From assembly GCA_013396995.1 (NCBI GenBank), contig VWZP01005834.1, positions 558,001 through 622,000 on the forward strand: a stretch of DNA of 64,000 bases, written 5' to 3'. Position 1 is the stretch's first letter, and every line of letters starts with the position of its first letter. Below are positions 25,501 through 37,600 of the stretch, in pieces. The DNA is from Dicaeum eximium (Eukaryota > Chordata > Aves > Passeriformes > Dicaeidae). The position numbers and the translations under genes are program-made. The notes under the pieces are model-generated. The model did no database searches, had not been told where the DNA came from, and worked only from the letters and a program-made list of their open reading frames with translations.

Positions 25501-28500
25501 TTGCATTCAAAATATAAGATCAGCCTACACAAACCCACAAAAGTCATGACATGCTATGACTTCCCTAAACAGAAATGCATTACTGTACTCTATAGTGTAA
25601 GCCACAAGCTGCACTTGATCTGCATATGTTTATTATCCCTTCTAAAAGGCTTAATACCTAGCTGTTCATTGAGGAGTTTTTCTTGGCAAGGCTTGAACCC
25701 TTCACAGCAAGAAAAGCATCACTGTTCAAGTGAAGAAGCTGAGGAACAGAGGGAGGCTGTCAGAGGTTTGTCAGCACAGCAATGCCCAGGGTTCAGCTCA
25801 GCTCCTTCATCTTGACAGGTCCTGTACATCTTCATGGCATTCTTTTCATTAATCACTGCTCTGGAATAATAGCTCTTGCCTGTGTCAAAGAGCTTCCAGA
25901 AAGATTAATTATCAGTGGTGCAACACTCTGTGATCCTCAAATAACAGTTCATGCAGGAATATAAAGTAGAAATGTTTTGATTCCCAGAAGGATTTTAATG
26001 TAAGTCTGGGAACTTAATTATAGACGGGGTCTGATGGAAGAGATAAAATGAGGCTGGAATGCAAAGAAGGAATGGCTTCTAAAGAAAAACTATCCCAATA
26101 AAATATTAAGAGGAATATATTTGGTAAGTAAAAACATGTAACAGCATAAGACCTTCCAAGTAATGTTAGCAGAGTGGTAGGTTATCTCTTTATGATTTGA
26201 TTTGTTTTTGGAGTGTTTCCTTATCTGGCCACCTCTCCCTCCTCTGCCCTGGCCCCTCAGCCAACATTGCCAAGTTCAGTAACTTTTGGATTGGGTCTTC
26301 AGGTGGATAATATTCATGGAATCATAGAACCACAGAATGGTTTGCTTTGGAAAGGACCCTAAAGACCATCTATTTCCCACTCTCACTGCCATGGGCAGGG
26401 ACACCTTCCACTAGACCAGATTGTTCAGTGACCCATTCAACCCTGAACATTTCCAGGGATGGGATATCCACAGCTTCTCTGGAGAACCTGTGTCAGTGCC
26501 TCACCACACTCAGAGTAATAAAACAAGCCTTCCTAATATCTAATTTAAAACTACTCTCTTTCAATTTAAACCCATGATCTAAGACTCTGACAGGTTGGGG
26601 GTTTTTAATATGAATCCATTAAATACATAAGTATATAAAATAAAAAAGTTGCTTATCAGAAGATATTTTCTGCTTGAGGCCTGAGTGCACCACCAGCCCT
26701 GCCTGGCCCTGAGCTTCTGCCCATGGGCTGTCACCCCAGCCATGGGACCCTTGGATCTTGATGCAGACACACTGTGCATACACATACATCCTGGCATTGC
26801 CTCGACTTATGTGGTCAAATTATATTTTTCTGAAGCATTTGTTCAGGGCCAGCAGTACAAGCAACTTAAGCTTGACAGTCCTTTGATTTTGATCTCTGGC
26901 AAAATCCTCATTTTTGATCCTCATTGGAGGAGCTGTCTAACCTGAACCCCATTGCCTCAGGATACCATCTTAATCATCAATGGCTAAAACCACCCCTTGT
27001 TGGAGTGAGTCATCAGGAATAGTTTTCTAACCATAATCAGAATAAGAGTAATGAGAAATAATTTTGTAATACTGAAGAGCTGCTGGCCAAACCAGTTTCT
27101 TTGTTACAGGTCATGACAAGCAGGGACTAACAATCTGGAAAGCAACTACTGAGGTCCTAATGCTGTGAAGAGAATGTGACAAAATCATCTTGTGAAGGAA
27201 GACTATGGAAAACTTTCAGGTAGAATATTTCTTTGAAGTTAGGGAAAAGTAAAAATAGAAGGTGAAATCTAATCAGATCATGAAATTCAAACAAGATGAT
27301 GCAGATGCTTTCAATTGCATGAGAACTAAAAACAACAGACAGAGAGTTACTGACACCTGCCCTTCTGGACAATACCAATGTTTCCCTGTCCTATTGTATG
27401 TCTCTTCTGTTATGGAAAAGGTATGAAAAAGCAAAAGGTGTTGTTTTGAGACTTCAAGGGAGAAACAGAAGAAAGCTACAGAAATTTTAAAAAGAAGAAA
27501 AAGACTGCTTCGACTTTGATGCCAACTTCCTCTGATAATAACATCAAATGACCACAAGGAGTAAGATTCTGTGGAGCAGAATTTTAATTGCTCATTATCA
27601 TTCCTGAGACTGTACCTAGTCATTTTTAAGAATCTAACTTAAGGAGGATAATTGGTTACATAGCTGAACAGCTCAGACTTTATCCACACCATGGTCAGTC
27701 TAAAAACAAAACCAGGTTAGAGACTCAGGAAATATTTAGCTCAATAGGAGCTGCAGTTACTTCAGAGAACTCTGAAGATAAATGACCAGGGAAATAAATT
27801 AGTGAAGCGCTCCACAGGAAAAAAACCAGACTGAAATAAATTAATTTTCCACATAATTTTCTTTTTTTTTTTAATCAGCTTCCATAATAGAAAGAGTTGG
27901 AAATACACTGATGATAATGAGGATGAAAGAGATTTTAATGGGGCAGAAAGAGCTTTGTTCCACTGGGTTTTTTTAATTGGTTGGCAGTTTTGTGTTTGTT
28001 GCTGTTGGCTTTGTTGTTTGTTTTAATCTGGATAAAGTTGTGAAGAGATTTAGCTGTGCAGGTGGTATTATCTCAGTTATCTCTGCTACTACTGCTTTTT
28101 GGCTAGTATGCTATTTCTTGGCATTACTTCTAACCTTTCTTCTGGGAGTTTGCCTGTTTTGACAATGAAATAAAATTACTGTAATAATGTTTTTTGTGGG
28201 TGGTCCTCATGACTCATAACAGAGAATTCGAGAAAATGCTTGCAAAGTCCTGTCCTCAGGCATATCTGCATTTAGTGTTCACAAATTTTTAATATTAGTT
28301 TTCTGAAAATGTGACCCAAATATCCAGTCACTAAAATGCAGACAGAAACATCTTTTGTCTACGGTTTAATTTATTATCTAAATGTTGAATGGATCCACCA
28401 CCCTTTAACTGTGTACCTGCTTGATCACAAGGGTCTGAGGTCCCACAGCTTTTGAGTTGAATTTATGAGGAGCAAGGCTGGATTCTGCAGGTGAGTGTTA

Positions 28501-31500
28501 CCAGTTTGTCATGACAACAGCAGTCAAGTTTTCTGACAAAATGCTACCACAACATCACTCTGCAATTTTCAATCTCCATATGAACACAGCTGGTGGCCCT
28601 TAAAATGATGCAGATTTAAACAAGGCAGAAATGAATATTTCTAAGTGTGGATCAGATTGTGTCAAATGAAATTAACTTCTCAGGCTTTTAAGATGCATAG
28701 TCTAGTATTAAAAAGGAAGCTAAAATCCATTTGAAAATGCATTTGAAGTCTTTTGTATGTGTACATGTTTCTGGACACACACCTAAATGCATATATGTGC
28801 ATTGTGTTAGATAACAAATTTTGTCATTAAGATTATTAAATTAACTGGATTTGGGTGCATTGCTAGTAGCCATATGTTTGGGATGAGATTACCTGTGTGA
28901 CAAATAAATTAGAAGCAGCTAACTTCTAATTCTGAGCAAGATAGAAAGGGAGAATAAATTGATTTTACAGTATTTAAAGACTTGTACAAGTCTGGCTTCT
29001 TCCGTGTAATTAAATAGGAATTGTTTCGTGAATCCAATGAGCTTAAAACATTTTGAAGCTGGAAGAGACTGAGAAAGTCTGTGACATGAAAATGAGAAAA
29101 AAAAATTTCTAAAAGAGAACAATATGTTACCAAAATCACTCATGAGACTCATTTAATGGTTTTTCTTTTTAGCTGAAATTGTAAGTTATTCTTTGCACAG
29201 ACCATTTCTGATTATAATACAACCAAGAAACCTATTTACTCCATAATGAGAAAATAGGATGTATTTTCCCATGCATGGGACTTGGAACACCCATGTACTG
29301 GTCCAACTTTGTTCAGGAAGCAATTATGTTTGTTTAAAGGAAATTACTAATTTCTGGGAGAACACAAAGGTTTACGCCCCAGAGTGGACACTGTGGGCAA
29401 AATCTCAATGAGCAGGTACTATTTCTTTCATGTAACAGCCTCATGATCCATATTTCCTGATGATGTTACTGTAGCTTGTTTTTCCTTCAAGGACCTTTAG
29501 TTTCATAAACAACGATTGCCATTACAACCCCTTGATGCTGGGGTGGAAAATGCTTTAAAATCTATAATTAAGATCCAAGGTCCAGTATATAGACCACGAC
29601 ATGTGGACCTGATTATTGGCTTAATATTTTTTGCTAGGCCACTTCTGGTTTTAGTTTAAATGCAAGGAAAATTAATAGGACTCTCTTGCTTATTCATACA
29701 AGGACACATTTAAATAATTACCAGCAGCTAAGATGCACTTATAAAGTGGCAGTACTGCTTTAGGTCTGTGGAGCATAGTCTCACCAAATACAAAAGAAAA
29801 TATTGTAGTTCTACGATATTTGCTTTGCTGTTCAAAGGTAACTGAAGTTCTTTACGATCTGATATGCCCTGTATACATAAAATAAAACAGATATAACTTT
29901 CTGTATTTTGCTAGAGAGCGAGTCCAGAAGAGGGTGGCGTGTGCTGTAAAATTGCAGGCAGAGCAAAAGAATTGAGATCTCCCCTGAAGGAACAGCATAC
30001 ATGTTCCTGTGCACCTTACTCAGATTTTCAGCTTTGTGTCATGAGGCAGAAGAGCTTAGCCCACAGTGTGGACTCTTCAACCAAAGCTTCTCTTTGTCAC
30101 TACAGGTTCCTGAAGCTGCCAGCCCTTTTCAGCCATTTGGTCTGAGAATCTCAGGCTTAATGATGGTCACATTAATGATGGTACACAAGAACTGTACTCA
30201 AACAAGAGACCTGTATGAGTATTCCTACTGAAATCCTTAGTGTGGCACAGACAACAGCAGTGCTGGGCTCTTAGAGTGACCACTCACTGCCCAAGTACCA
30301 GCTGGCTAATCCCCACTTTCTCCAGGGAGTAGTTTAGACACAACAGAGGGAAGTGAATAGGTGGTCAGGGAGATGCCAGGCTTTGCTGTTTCTCTTGCTC
30401 ACAGAGTGGTTTTAATGTTCCTCTTCCCACTTTGACACCAGGTGCTCTGGTAAAATGCATGCAAAAGAGCTTTTGACCTTCAATATGGATAGCCCCTGGT
30501 TCCTTCACCACAGGTGTAATTAAACCAGGGATGTGAGGAAGGACTTCAATTTGTCTGCTAATCTTCGTGACTCCTCTGGCCTTTGCATTTACTTTTTCTG
30601 TAGCATTGTTGCCCTTTGAAAATATATTGCTGTGATTTAACTTTTACATGAATTCTTCACAAGTTAAAAAATCTATTGATAAGAGGCAAAGTGTATTCAG
30701 TCGAAGTGGGACTGTTATATTTTCATAATCCATGCAAGCCCATTCTTTCAGCTGGGCTGGTGTGTTTGCCTTCAGAAGATATTGTACTACAGGTTGGATT
30801 TAAGTATTTTTAGTATTTTCACATAACATTCATAGATGTCAACCTGTGGAAAGGAAGACTCTAATCAAAACAAATTGAATCTCTCTCCTCCTACTATGAG
30901 GCAAAAGGCCACAAAAAGGTCTATTTTCATTGATTTCTAATCTTGAAAGAATGCTGACATTTATTTGTTGTTTATTACCCTCAATGGGATGGAAAGAGTT
31001 TGACAATTGGTGCAAATAAGTTAATAATACATACTCAGGCAGGTTGGTCACTGCTGCCAGGCTTGCAACATGGCAGCAATGTTTGAAAAGTGAACCTGAG
31101 AAGCTGAATAACTAATCCAGTTGTTTTCTCTTCCCAAGCTCTGATGTTGCAACAATTCTGCCGCTAGTGTTTCAACCAGTTCAGGTATGTGGCTTTTTCA
31201 ACCTGCAATCACACCCTTAGCTGATAGCACTGATGTGCCTACGGATAATTGTAGTTCCTGTCTTGGGAGTGAAATAGTTTTGGCAGCCAGCAGAAGAGAA
31301 TTTGTTGCCTGCTAAATCTGTAAGTGCTTCAGCACGTCCACAGGGAGCTCACACAGAACAACAGTGAGGACTTCAGATACATGGAGCAGTATAAGAAAAA
31401 ATAGGACTGTGTTTATCATCTCTCCTGTTCTGTCTTTTAACTTCAGTGAAAACTACATTATTCATAGAACTAAGTCACATAGGGTCTCAAATTCAAACAG

Positions 31501-34096
31501 GTCTACAATTTTCTTCGCATAAAGTGCACAGCTGATTAACCAAGACTACAACTGATCTTAAGCCAAAATCTTTGTAAGCCTTAGCTGAACAGAGGTGCAT
31601 GGTTTACTGACTAGCAATGAGTGCATTGCATGTGTAGCATTCAATACCTGATAGAGTAAATGTAAACCATCTCAGACATATCAGTCTTTGCACTGTTTTT
31701 GTGGCTGGCTAAACATGTGATTTATCAGTCAACATTAAAGACCATGGATATATAGATTATATCTACATTGGGAACCTGAGGAACATTCCAAGCCCTCAGG
31801 TCTGAGTGAGAGTCTCAGTTGCCTTCCAGGTCCATATAGAGGAGAGCCCCCAGGCTGCCCAACTTCCCCACTGCAGGTGTGCACACAGGTTTGTGGCCCA
31901 GATGGGACCTATGTTTCAAACAGATGCATGACCTCAGTTACCGGAGAGCAACCTGAGCTGTGTCTGAGCACACCTTAAATGTAGTGTAGACACAGCCAAA
32001 CCTGAACTACCAGAGATCAGCCAAGCTGTAGGAACTTAGGAGGGATGTTACTTTGAAATTCAGTGGAATTCAGTTTATTTCATTTGGATTGGGCTAAAAG
32101 CCTCACAGACAATTAGTTGTTGAAGCACAAATACATAGGAGTCTTCATGTAACCCACCTAAGTCTGGAAATTCCAAAAGCTAAACTGTAGCTAAAAATGG
32201 AATTTTGAAGTGAGTATATATGTTTCTGAAGTGTATCAGATTTCACTTTCCTCGTGCAATATGGTTCTTGGTTCTGTTATGCTTCTGTCAAGATGTGTCA
32301 ATCAAGGCAGGCTAACTAACTCAGAAGAGTTGGACATAAAGGAAATGCTGGATGGTAAGAGGAATGATGTCACCTGGTCTGGCTGTGGTGGTCCAGTAGT
32401 TTATAGATGCTATCACAGAGGATTACAAATTAGAAAAGAATTAAGATACCTATAAAAGGGTGAATCATGGTGTAGACATCCCTTTCATAAGAACTTAGGC
32501 CAGCTTTCCACCAGCATGGCCAAGCCTTTCTCATATCATGTCTTGATTGGGACTGAGAAGAGGTTCTTGTTAATATCCCCTGAAACATGGTGAATACTTT
32601 GATGATAAAATTCAGTGGCTGTTGCCACGGACTTAAAATAATTAAGTTTGCTTGTCAAAGTGGATTAAATAGTTTCCAGAGTCATAAGACTGTGCCCAAA
32701 GCCCACAGCAACTTTCAGCAATGGCTTCTCCCCCAAAGCAGAGCCTGAACTGGCTCTAAATTAACACATGTATAAATGAAGAATGATTAGGCTGACTACC
32801 CTTGTAATTAAAATAGTAGAATATATGCAGATTGGCTTGCTCATGCTCAGATTGTCTGGACAGAGCTATTCAGCATATGACAGCTGCAGAACAGGAAAGT
32901 CTGCATGCCAAGAGGTGAGAGACTGAATGCATGAATCATCACTGCTCACATCACAACATGCAAGCCAGCACAGTCCTACTGCTCTGCTCTTTCTATGCCA
33001 TGCTAAATGCTAAAGACTTCTAAATAGTTCCTCATTTGTTAAAATCAAACCGTTGAACTAAGTTAAGACAATGTGTTTTTCACTGCTCATCACTGCAAGA
33101 TCTCCTAGGGACTTCATTTAAATCAGGGGTGGTGGGAGGATCAGCAGCAGCTGCTATTTTGGAACTAGTGATTAACGATTGATTTCTTCCTGCAGCCAAC
33201 ACTGTACTAAAAGCTTCTAGAGTATTGCTAACAGACAAAAAAAAAAGTTATAAGTACACCACATGGCAGATGCACACAAAGATAATTCTATTTTGTTTGA
33301 CCTCAAGAAAAGTTTTAGGGAGTATTTTGCTCAAAGAAGTTATGTTTGAATATAGTAAAATTACTCAGTGTGAAAAGGCTATATTTTTGCTATTGCTATT
33401 AATTAATCAAAAATATATATAAAATTTATTCAATTCTTAATTAATCCTTCATGGAAAAGTATGCTTGTGTGTCGAATACGTTTACAAAGGTTAATAAATT
33501 ATTAGTTTATAATTATCAAAGCATATGCAGCAATATAAACTCATTAACACCTTTAAACTGAATCAGAATTTGTTTTTACAATAAAACTTAGAGGTTTCAA
33601 AATAGCCAAGAAAAGCTTTAAAACATGAAGTCATTATTTGACTAAGGATCTCTGTGGAAACTCTAAGTTCCCCTGGAAGATCTCATTTTAGAGCTTCCAT
33701 TTTAAAAAGTTTATACTCAAGCCTCAGCTTGTGAATAATTCTAGGGAAGCAAGACTAACAAGAAAATAAGAAATTAAAATAAACTTCAACTAGCACAGCT
33801 ATTATGAACAACCATTCAGGAGACGTGTCTCTTTAGAAACTGGTAAAGTACATGTAAACACTTTTGAGTGCTTCTCATGAAAGGGTAGCTCAAAAAAAAA
33901 AAAAAAAAGCTAACAAGCATTTCCAAATAAACAAGCATCTCTTTTAGGGGTTGGGAGCTTAGGTTTTTTGGTTTGGGTTTTTTTTCATCTTTAATAACCT
34001 AGCCTTTGAAATAACCCAAGGTAAAGGTCACTTACCTCTTACATGGACTAGAAGGAAGCCAAGGCACAAAAGAAAAATACTTCTGAATTTCTCCAT
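16541..34096 (-). CDS. XG: XG-like glycoprotein gene (CD99 family), complete, 8 exons
   Basis: XG is a small type I membrane glycoprotein of the CD99 family; in humans it carries the Xg(a) blood-group antigen, and its function is poorly known. Eight exons (34096-34036, 24752-24711, 20686-20651, 18804-18739, 17870-17823, 17200-17162, 16878-16759, 16557-16541) total 429 nt, an exact 142 codons plus stop. All internal exons are phase 1-1 with GT-AG borders. Order: signal peptide (1-20), GQGDFDLADALDPPG (21-35), DNDLHLGDALGG (35-46), proline/tyrosine-rich exon (47-68), GFDDSDLLDG (70-79), GGEEHHFNHGGN (85-96), transmembrane helix (about 101-123), KNKKLCFKPR, tail ending GGATV. Human XG is about 180 residues; this one is shorter in the proline-rich part and lacks most of the tail. 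The XG name rests on position between CD99 and GYG2 and on the DFDLADALD motif; 'CD99-like' is the cautious alternative. Confidence 0.83.
16759..16878 (-). CDS. XG: XG exon 7 (transmembrane)
   Basis: This 120-bp exon encodes DSGLIAGVTSPVITAFVVLV, then VGSIAAYSAYKNKKLCFKPR. It has one hydrophobic helix followed by the basic stop-transfer KNKKLCFK shared with CD99. The acceptor is TTTTTCCACAG and the donor GTAAG. Confidence 0.93.
17162..17200 (-). CDS. XG: XG exon 6 (GGEEHHFNHGGN)
   Basis: This 39-bp exon encodes GGEEHHFNHGGNT, resembling the GGDHH..YGNPEGN stretch just before the human XG membrane segment. The acceptor CTCTATTCCAG was chosen because it alone keeps phase 1. The open frame continues upstream, but an earlier AG would break the frame. 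Confidence 0.75.
17823..17870 (-). CDS. XG: XG exon 5 (DDSDLLDG module)
   Basis: This 48-bp exon encodes GGFDDSDLLDGKPLPP. It parallels the CD99 exon at 45921-45992 (DKFDDSDLLDGNFP). The acceptor is TATCTTGCAG and the donor GTAAC. Confidence 0.87.
18739..18804 (-). CDS. XG: XG exon 4 (proline-rich)
   Basis: This 66-bp exon encodes GDISRKPLYPPLPPRPGSYS followed by NA. Its proline/tyrosine/arginine content matches the YPPRPRPRP-type region of human XG. It is phase 1-1 with a GTAAG donor. Confidence 0.85.
20651..20686 (-). CDS. XG: XG exon 3 (DLHLGDAL module)
   Basis: This 36-bp phase 1-1 exon encodes DNDLHLGDALGG, a second acidic module resembling CD99's DLDLGDAL. The acceptor is CATTTTTAG and the donor GTGAGT. 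Confidence 0.82.
24711..24752 (-). CDS. XG: XG exon 2 (DFDLADAL module)
   Basis: This 42-bp phase 1-1 exon encodes QGDFDLADALDPP. DFDLADALD is the hallmark motif just after the signal peptide in XG and CD99. The acceptor is CTTCTAG and the donor GTATGT. Confidence 0.88.
24753..34035. other. XG intron 1 (9.3 kb)
   Basis: Large AT-rich first intron. It holds one clear CR1 remnant (26314-26580), T/G-rich low-complexity DNA near 27966-28030 and 33955-33986, and a poly(A) tract near 33893-33908. No additional CD99-family exon was recognised. Confidence 0.6.
26314..26580 (-). mobile_element. CR1 LINE 3' fragment
   Basis: Read on the plus strand it starts GGAATCATAGAACCACAGAA and continues through GGAAAGGACCCTAAAGACC and CTGCCATGGGCAGGGACACC. 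This is the reverse complement of the avian CR1 3' end. It is 5'-truncated, as most copies are. Confidence 0.93.
34036..34096 (-). CDS. XG: XG exon 1, signal peptide
   Basis: The exon encodes MEKFRSIFLLCLGFLLVHVR plus one base of the next codon. A basic residue is followed by a hydrophobic core, so it is a classic signal peptide. Its 61 coding bases and phase equal those of CD99 exon 1, which also ends V-R|G. The start context agcATGG is good. Confidence 0.85.
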
Positions 34097-34339
34097 GCTC
34101 TTCTATGCAGTGCCTTGATTGCACCAGTTGGTTTTTTCCAAGCAACGATGGTAGATGTTGCAACTGCAGTGCCAAGGTTTGAGGAAGACACTTGGAATCA
34201 GCAGCTCTGTCCAAAGAGGTTTCTCACCACCACACCCAGGCTCTGCAAGAGAGAGAGAAACCTTCCTGCATACAGGGCAAGTGACAAACGCAAGCAAGCC
34301 TGCTAGAGCCAAGCTGTGAGCAGCACATTGGGTGCCACC

Positions 34340-34660
34340 TGCGCTCCAAGAAACTTATTTATCGCCCAGGCAGGAAGCATGGAGAGCTGGGGAAGCAGTG
34401 GCAGCACCCAATGAGGAGGGTGCCCAAATGCTCTGGATCCTCCTCCTTCCCAGAGGGGAAAGCCAACCTGTTTGACATCACTGCAAAGCAGGGTGTGGTG
34501 CTGTGGGAGCTCAAGTTGCTTGTAAGAGGAGACTGCCCCTCTCTGAAGCATGCTTGAAAGAATCACTCAGACATACTCTGTCCTCAAAGCAGCACTTCCC
34601 TGCTTGTTTCTTGGCTCAGCAATAACAGCTGATAAAAGCAATCTTGTCAGCCTTAACTCC
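34340..34660 (-). promoter_or_regulatory. Putative XG promoter region
   Basis: Upstream of the XG start codon, the minus strand has GATAAATAAG (about 34356-34365), a weak TATA-like box about 265 bases before the ATG. Further up is a CAGCTGATAA sequence at 34626-34635 on the plus strand, where an E-box overlaps a GATA motif. There is no CpG island, so this would be a regulated, non-island promoter. The transcription start cannot be fixed from sequence. Confidence 0.35.
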
Positions 34661-37600
34661 TCTCTCTCACCAAATTAAGGAAGTGGATGGAGGTTAGGAA
34701 GCTGCTTTGCCGAAACTTGGAATTGGCTACAGAGGGATGACAAAAAAAAAAAAAAACAAAACAAGTTTCATAAATTTAAAAGGTGATGTTGGACTAATGA
34801 ACTGAAGCATGCTCTGCTCCCCAGTGGATGCTTATCTTCACAGGTAAACATTGACCACTATGACTATTTCTATTGATCTGGTTTGTTTTTCTTTTTTTTT
34901 TTTTTTTTTTTAATACAAATATCCATGCATATCCTACATGGGGAGAGATGTCAGATAGTGCTGAATGTGATGGTGCAAAGCTTTGGAAAACAAAAAAATC
35001 ATGCATCTATGTGTACATGGACTTGCTTTTAAATTACTGACGTGGTTTGTTTCCAGTTTTGTCATAGCATCATAGCTATCTCATGCATCTCTCTAGCAAA
35101 CACCTGTGCCTACAGCCTTGTCCTTTGAACTGGATTGCAGCCATCACTCTGTTGCCCAGCACCAGCAGGGTGGTTGGCGTGCATCCTCCCTTGTGCTGGG
35201 GGATAAGCTGCAGGGAGTTTTGGTCAGAGCTGTTCTGTCTAGGGCAGCAAACAGCTCAGGACTCACTGCCCTGAGTGGCCAATCTGAGCACTTGTGGTGT
35301 TGCTGGGTGATTCAGTCTGATGTGGGGTACAGGCTGCCCCCAGCTGCATTTCTGTTGAGTTACCCAGAACGTACAACTGAACTTGTGCTCTTATGCTAAC
35401 CACAAAAAACAGATGCAACAACATAAGATGGACTGATAGAACTTGGTCATACTGGGTCCTCAAGAAGCTTGATGTTCAAGTAGGTCAACTTCCTCCCTCT
35501 CCCCTGCCCAAATTTGAAAGAGCAGAATAGTTTATAAAGGTCTGGCTTATAGCTACTAATAGAAGCTCTAAAGTTCAATTTGGGTATCATCATTCTCCAT
35601 GTCAGGGCCAATTTCTCAGTCTCAGAACAGTTAAGGACATTTAGGCTGAAGAAGTTACTTTTTCAGCCAGTTAAAACAAGAACTGTACCACGAAATGTGC
35701 AAGCCCATAAATCCACTGGTTGGTTTGTGTTTTTCCAGAACACCAAAAACAGGCCCACATGTGCTGATCTTCATACAAGTGATGAATTTGCCTGAAGGGA
35801 ACAGTAATGTTGGCAAGGTTAGCTACTAGTCCCAGGCAGGTCCAAACAGCTTACACATGTTCAGTAGCTTTACTTCAAAACAGTTGTTCCTGCAAGTGAA
35901 GTCTTCCCAAAATGCATTGTCTCACCTGCCTGCTGATACAACTTCATTGTGATATTGAACATTCTCAGATAAAATTTGATTAAATCTTGTTCAGTTCTTC
36001 TGAAGCTAGCTATTGTCCTGTCTAGCTAAATAACAATATGAAAGTGGGCAGCACTGGAAGGAGTGGATCTAGTGTAGGAGTCAGGATGTCTTGAATGCTT
36101 ATCCCCGTCCTGCTCTTGGGAGCATTACAGGAACTTCCTAATCTTGGTGCTGTCAAAAACATACAACAGCTTGCCCAAGATAGCAAGTAAAAAATATTAT
36201 TTATTAAAAAGAAATATATGAGCTAATGCCTGACCATAAACAGCAGTTTTAGCACTTGAAAAATCATTGACCCATCTTTTTCTGCATAAAGGAAAACAAG
36301 CTCTCTCTACTCTCTCTCCTATTTACCTGACAAGGTGGATGAATTGCCCATGTTTTTTTACTTGTCTTTTAAGGAAAACTCCAATATTTTAGAAACTCAA
36401 ATAGAGGTAGAACAGGAGCCAGTGTGTCTGTCTATTCTCTACACCACATACTTTTACCCCATCAGGTCTCTTTCAGATGAGACAAGCTAAAAGGGAGCAA
36501 GAGTTCAGACACAACTCATCACAGTGGCAGCCCCATCCTCCTGTGGGCAGAGGTCAGACATTGCTCTCCTTGGCGTGGGTAACCTGCTGTATGTGTCTAC
36601 AGGAGATGAAAGAACTGAATTATACACTAGAACTACTTGGGAATGCCAGTAACATCCTACACTACTCATCTTTCTTTTTTTATAAAAAAACAGAAGTACT
36701 TTAATTAAAATATTGAAGCATCCAGTAATATAAGCCATTAATTTAAATACAAGCCAAACACACAAGTGAATTGGTGGTACAATTTCTTGACAACAGAAGA
36801 ATACAATTACTAGGTACTAGCTAAAGCTTCAATGACTTTTCACAAGAAGATGGAGGAATATGTATTTTATTCTTGTGGTTATTAAGTACTCCAAATGCAG
36901 AGATTTGGGGAAACCGTGCATTTGCTCCATTTAAGTCCTTTTCCCATTCCTAACTATCTCTTCACTTCCTTTTAAATGTGTCTTTATATCTGTGTAACAG
37001 AAAAGAGCAAAAAGGAAGTAATATTTTCAACTTGTGAAAAGGTTAGGGCTTGCTTCATAATCTTCTCAAGTGAAAAACACACAGAACACTGTGTTTGAGA
37101 TGGTGGTCTAAAGTAGTTAGTGGGGGAGAAAAAAAGGCAACACACAAAAGCAGCATTGAAAGTGTAATTCAGCCCAAGATATACTGAAAACTGAGTGCAC
37201 TAAAACGTTTTTCTTAGCATTCAAAATTTGGCACAGATCCTGAAATATGCACCAATAAGAGCTACAGCAAAAAGCAGCCAAATGTTATGCTTAAGATTTG
37301 CTTGCTTTCATTTTTGCAATCCAACGAATTTATTTGGATAACTCTGAATAAGTATTTGACATGAATATTGCATTTGAAAACCATCAAAACATTTTTCAAG
37401 CTGTCTTTTCCACCAATATGATGAATAAACTGCCACTGCAGCTACCCTGTAGAAGCTAATGTGACATATTATTCTACAGCAAGATTCTGCTTTGATAATT
37501 TTTCCTCCTATTACTGATGGTAACCCCTCCTCACTCTCAAAGGAAGTAGACTGGAATAAGAATGGAAGTGAAGAGGGTGTGCCACCATTTGTTTCCACCC

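Noticed and set aside
29267..29280. 14-bp palindrome TCCCATGCATGGGA
   Set aside because: A palindrome of this size is expected by chance in 64 kb, and nothing nearby gives it a context.
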